Shown one piece after another: positions 60,832 to 64,000 of a stretch of 64,000 nt of DNA. The stretch lies in assembly GCF_049116555.1 (NCBI RefSeq), contig NZ_JAGDYT010000008.1:1-64000 (forward strand). Reading direction: 5' to 3'. Position 1 is the stretch's first letter; each line of letters begins with the position of its first letter. The position numbers and the translations under genes are program-made. Under the pieces are notes generated by a model that saw only the letters and a program-made list of their open reading frames with translations, made no database searches and was not told the origin of the DNA. This stretch comes from Maricaulis maris_C. Its GTDB lineage: Bacteria; Pseudomonadota; Alphaproteobacteria; Caulobacterales; Maricaulaceae.

Positions 60832-61776
60832 TTATGCTTGGGATCGTGTGAGATATTGTTGCCAACCCGCTTCGGCGATGTCGAGGACAATCCGCGACAA
60901 TTGTGCCGCCGCAGGTGAGAGCGGGCGATCCTCCCGAGTGGCGACAACGCCTGAAATCCGCAGAGCAGGCAGGTCTTGCAGCCCTGGCAGCAGGCAGACA
61001 CGACCGGTTTCAAGCTCGGTCTGAACGACCGGCTGGGGCAGTAACGCAATCATGTCGGTGGATTTCAACAAGTGCCGGGTGAGGCCAAGGTCTGACGTTG
61101 TGAGAAAGATTTCGCGCAGGCTCTGCAATGATTTCAGCTGGCTGGGGAAGGCGGTGATGAACTGCATCAAAAGCCAGTCTGGCACGTCGCCGCCGCCGAA
61201 CGGAAAGTGAACAAGATCGTCCAGAGTGAGGGCGTGTTTTCCAAGGATGGGATGCTTTGCCCGGCAGGCAAAAACAGGCGGCGCCAGGTTGAACGAACGG
61301 TATTCCAGGGCGCTGGATTCAGTGTCGGGTGCGAGACCGATAAACAGATCGATCCGGTCATTTGCCAGCGCGTTCTCCTTGGTCCGCCAGTTCATGCTGG
61401 CCGTCGTGAAGCGCAGGCTGGGTTTCTGTGTCAAAAGCATCGCCAGGGCCGGCGCGAGCAAGCCTTCTGACAGGACCGGATCAATGCCGACATTGAGTTG
61501 GCCGCTCTCCAGATTGCGCATCAAGGAGATTTCCCGATTGGCATCTTCTACCAGCGCGACGGCCTCGCGCGCCGCATTGAGCAGGGTTTCGCCATAGGCC
61601 GTCGGTACCGTGGCGCGTTTCCGGCGCTCGAACAGGGGGGCTCTGGCATCCCGTTCCATCTTGGCGATCATCTGGCTCAGAGCGCTGTGTGTGATGCCAA
61701 GCTTGTCTGCGGCTCGCCGGTAGTTTCCGGTTTCTGCCAAGGCGATCAGATACTGAAAGCGGGTGAGTTCAATCAT
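60832..61776 (-). CDS. LysR-family transcriptional regulator
   Basis: A 314-residue LTTR. The N-terminal winged HTH (residues 1-60) has FQYLIALAETGNYRRAADKL and ALSQMIAKMERD. The C-terminal effector domain (about 90-300) is the periplasmic-binding-protein fold. The effector is unknown. It is divergent from a TonB-dependent receptor gene; the shared 115-bp region holds an inverted repeat (61788-61821), so it probably regulates that receptor. Confidence 0.92.
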   Translation of the reverse strand: MIELTRFQYLIALAETGNYRRAADKLGITHSALSQMIAKMERDARAPLFERRKRATVPTAYGETLLNAAREAVALVEDANREISLMRNLESGQLNVGIDPVLSEGLLAPALAMLLTQKPSLRFTTASMNWRTKENALANDRIDLFIGLAPDTESSALEYRSFNLAPPVFACRAKHPILGKHALTLDDLVHFPFGGGDVPDWLLMQFITAFPSQLKSLQSLREIFLTTSDLGLTRHLLKSTDMIALLPQPVVQTELETGRVCLLPGLQDLPALRISGVVATREDRPLSPAAAQLSRIVLDIAEAGWQQYLTRSQA

Positions 61777-61787
61777 GACAATCTAGG

Positions 61788-61821
61788 TAAGCAAAACTGA
61801 CCTTATTGACCATTTTGGTTA
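61788..61821. promoter_or_regulatory. Inverted repeat, likely LysR operator
   Basis: TAAGCAAAA (61788-61796) and TTTTGGTTA (61813-61821) form a 9-bp inverted repeat with one mismatch and a 16-bp centre. It lies 12 bp from the LysR start and 70 bp from the receptor start, where a LysR regulator usually binds. Confidence 0.5.
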
Positions 61822-61891
61822 GCGTGGCAATCGTTTCACCTCAATTATATCCGGGCGGCGGGGAGGCCGGCCTCAGAGCGGGGAGAAACCG

Positions 61892-64000
61892 ATGAAAAAG
61901 CAAGTTCTACTGTCTGGCATTGCATCTGCAGCGCTGCTCACGATCAGCAGTGCTCACGCCCAGGACGCGACCGAGGAGGCAGTCAGCGTGGTGGGCGAGG
62001 TAATTACTGTAACCTCGGAGAGACGAGAGGCCGACTTGCAGGACGTGGCTGTTGCCGTGTCGGCATACACGTCTGAGCGACGAGAAACCCTCGGTATCCT
62101 GACGACCCAGGACATCGCGCGGCTGACGCCCGGCATGAGCTATTCGGAATTCCCAAATCGCGTGTTTCTGCGCGGCGTGGGACGTTTCCTGAACACACCT
62201 GGCAGTGATCCGGGTGTGGCGACCTATGCGGATGGTGTCTACACGTCGGAAGCGTCGGTCATCGGTCTTTCCTCCTTGTTCGTTGAACGCGTAGAGGTTT
62301 TGCGCGGACCGCAGGGCACGCTGTATGGCCGCAACTCGATTGGTGGTGCGGTGAATGTGGTGAGCCGACGGCCGAGTGACGAGCAAGAGTTCGAGTTCCG
62401 ACAGACCCTCGGAAACTATGGCACAAGCATTACCGAGGCTGCTCTGTCCGTGCCCCTGTCGGATGCTGCAAGGATGCGTGTTGCAGGGTCGTCGAATCGC
62501 CATGACGGCTATATCCGCAATGACGCGGGAGCCGACCAGGCGCAAGCTGATGTACGCTTCTATGAAGTCCAACTGGAGGCGGATCTCTCGGACGATCTTG
62601 ATGTCTGGGTTCGCTACTATGGCTCTGTAGCGGACTCGACACCGACCACCGGTATCCAGATTGATCCGTACGAAACCGCGACCTATTTCGGATCGAGCAG
62701 TCTGTTGCCATCCCCTACCTTCGGCTATGCGAACGCCAATCCGGCCGCGACAGATGCGTTCACGGTCAGTCATGATTATGACGGGCAATACCGGCTGGAT
62801 GACCAGCATGCCGTGACAGCCGCGGTGACCTATGAATTCGACGGCATCCGCATGCGATATACGGGAGGGTGGCAGACCTATGATTTCTTCCAGGACAGCG
62901 ACTTTGACCGTTCCTCGCGAGTCTCCTATCCGGCATTCGGCATTGGCCCCGTCGTCGAGGCCGGTCGAATCGAGACCATCACCGAAGACAAGGAATTCTC
63001 CAGTCACGAGCTGAATCTGAGCTCGACCGGTGACGGCCCGATGCAGTGGATTACCGGGCTCTACTATTATGAGGAAAATACCGAGCAGTCCTACGATATT
63101 GCCAGTCCCAACCAGGCCCAGCTCGGGACGCTGCTCAACAGCTTCACCCTTGCGCCGACCGGTGTGCCCAATCCGGCCCTCAACTATGTTGATCTTGGCG
63201 CGGAGCTTGAATCCACATCCTGGGCTGCCTTTGGTCAGATCGACTATGATCTGACACCGCAATGGCGACTTACGGCAGGGCTTCGATATACCTCGGATGA
63301 GAAGCATGGCCGCGAGACGCTGCAATACATGCTGTGGGCGCCCTTTGTGGCGGGATCGCTGGGATACGGACCATTCGCACCGGCAGTCGAGGGCGCATTT
63401 GCATCCTGCTGCGCCCTGGATGCGACACCCTCACTGATCGGGCAAGGGCCGAATGTTCGTGATGTTTCAGGTGAATGGGACGGGTTTACTGGCCGGATCG
63501 GACTGCAATGGCGTCCGGATGATGACACGCTTGTCTATGGCGGAGTGAGCCAAGGCTACAAGTCCGGTGGGTTCAATCTCTATGCCTTCACACCCGCTGT
63601 GGCGGAAGAGCAGCTGATTGCCTGGGAAGTTGGCCTGAAGCAGACGATCGGAGATACGCTCCAGGTCAATGCTTCGGCGTTTCTGTACGACTATCAGGAC
63701 CTGCAAATCCCCGTTCAGGTGCTTTCCGGACCCGTCGTGAGGGACAACTTCATCAACGCGGATGAAGCACGTTCCGCCGGCCTCGAGCTGGAAGTCATCT
63801 GGGCCCCGAGCCCGAACCTCGAATTCTACGGGACCTACTCCTATCTCAATTCGGAGTTTACGGACTTCTGCTGCACGGTCGACCTCGCCAATGCCGCTGC
63901 CGGTGCACAGGATCTTGATGGCGCGACCATGCCCCAGTCGCCTGAGCACAAGTTCAACCTGACGGCCTTGTATCGGTTCGGTTTCGACGCCGGCGACCTG
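61892..64000 (+). CDS. TonB-dependent receptor, cut at window end
   Basis: 703 codons are visible and no stop is reached. The signal peptide covers residues 1-23 (SSAHAQ). A TonB-box-like segment (EVITVTSERR) follows. The plug domain (about 45-165) has LTPGMSYSEF, LRGVG and VEVLRGPQGTLYGRNSIGGAVN. The rest is beta-barrel strands, with FGQIDYDL and WRLTAGLRYTSDEK typical of the family. Two vicinal Cys pairs occur (SCCALD, FCCTVD). It imports a large ligand across the outer membrane. GGGGAG lies upstream of the ATG. The divergent LysR gene is its likely regulator. Confidence 0.94.
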   Translation, partial: MKKQVLLSGIASAALLTISSAHAQDATEEAVSVVGEVITVTSERREADLQDVAVAVSAYTSERRETLGILTTQDIARLTPGMSYSEFPNRVFLRGVGRFLNTPGSDPGVATYADGVYTSEASVIGLSSLFVERVEVLRGPQGTLYGRNSIGGAVNVVSRRPSDEQEFEFRQTLGNYGTSITEAALSVPLSDAARMRVAGSSNRHDGYIRNDAGADQAQADVRFYEVQLEADLSDDLDVWVRYYGSVADSTPTTGIQIDPYETATYFGSSSLLPSPTFGYANANPAATDAFTVSHDYDGQYRLDDQHAVTAAVTYEFDGIRMRYTGGWQTYDFFQDSDFDRSSRVSYPAFGIGPVVEAGRIETITEDKEFSSHELNLSSTGDGPMQWITGLYYYEENTEQSYDIASPNQAQLGTLLNSFTLAPTGVPNPALNYVDLGAELESTSWAAFGQIDYDLTPQWRLTAGLRYTSDEKHGRETLQYMLWAPFVAGSLGYGPFAPAVEGAFASCCALDATPSLIGQGPNVRDVSGEWDGFTGRIGLQWRPDDDTLVYGGVSQGYKSGGFNLYAFTPAVAEEQLIAWEVGLKQTIGDTLQVNASAFLYDYQDLQIPVQVLSGPVVRDNFINADEARSAGLELEVIWAPSPNLEFYGTYSYLNSEFTDFCCTVDLANAAAGAQDLDGATMPQSPEHKFNLTALYRFGFDAGDL

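Noticed and set aside
61907..63325. 472-codon minus-strand frame opposite the TonB-dependent receptor
   Set aside because: The plus-strand receptor has signal peptide, plug and barrel motifs and runs to the window end.

Overview
The window is a single, densely packed, GC-rich alphaproteobacterial chromosome segment. The gene set fits a marine, prosthecate Maricaulis/Hyphomonadaceae-like organism: an rnd-lptC-lptA-lptB-rpoN-hpf-ptsN cluster, an EipA/DUF1134 protein, a SoxR regulator next to a VOC gene, and a TonB-dependent receptor with its own LysR regulator. The genus is an inference from gene content. There is no phage, transposase, integrase or CRISPR array. Most of the window reads as core chromosome, with small accessory patches.

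Layout. 1-2.3 kb: the 3' end of tRNA-Ala(GGC) with a terminator, then two secreted Sel1-repeat proteins. 2.4-10.8 kb (minus strand): an MBOAT O-acyltransferase and its SGNH-like partner, a short RNase D, the LPS-transport genes lptC, lptA and lptB, sigma-54, the ribosome hibernation factor and PtsN. 11-17 kb: a small secreted protein, a two-component system, a serine hydrolase, tRNA-Leu(CAG), an NDUFA9-like reductase and a CPBP protease. 17-25.9 kb: UppP, a CDF transporter, a GST, a secreted protein, QueG, a GGEEF protein with a degenerate receiver, a TPR protein and two glycosyltransferases. 26-37.4 kb: the broken-up remains of the classical infC-rpmI-rplT-pheS-pheT block. infC appears to start with ATA. 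It is separated from rpmI-rplT by an MFS exporter, two secreted repeat proteins and a Zur-box-controlled MerC-like protein. Two tandem paralogous membrane-anchored proteins lie between pheS and pheT.

37.5-49.5 kb: a Sel1/peptidoglycan-binding protein, a lipoprotein, a CDF exporter divergent from a MerR regulator with a 19-bp-spacer promoter, an orphan membrane protein, a GNAT, EipA, an amine oxidase overlapping a secernin-type C69 hydrolase, an M3 peptidase lipoprotein, and SoxR divergent from a VOC protein. 49.5-58.8 kb: a Rieske oxygenase, an amino acid permease, LepA, a secreted peroxiredoxin, SerA and SerB (serine synthesis) around a DUF4386 protein, MsrA, and a DUF1579-like secreted protein. 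58.9-64 kb: tRNA-Ser(GGA), a visibly AT-richer S41-like peptidase gene that may be acquired, a LysR regulator, and a TonB-dependent receptor cut by the window end.

The points most worth a second look are: the ATA start of infC; the paralog pair inside pheST; the secreted proteins with one and four copies of the same Cys-containing domain; the Zur-like operator on the MerC-like gene; the receiver-dead diguanylate cyclase with a 10-codon upstream ORF; and a hairpin that would hide the rpoN ribosome binding site. I found no clear new defence or mobile system.
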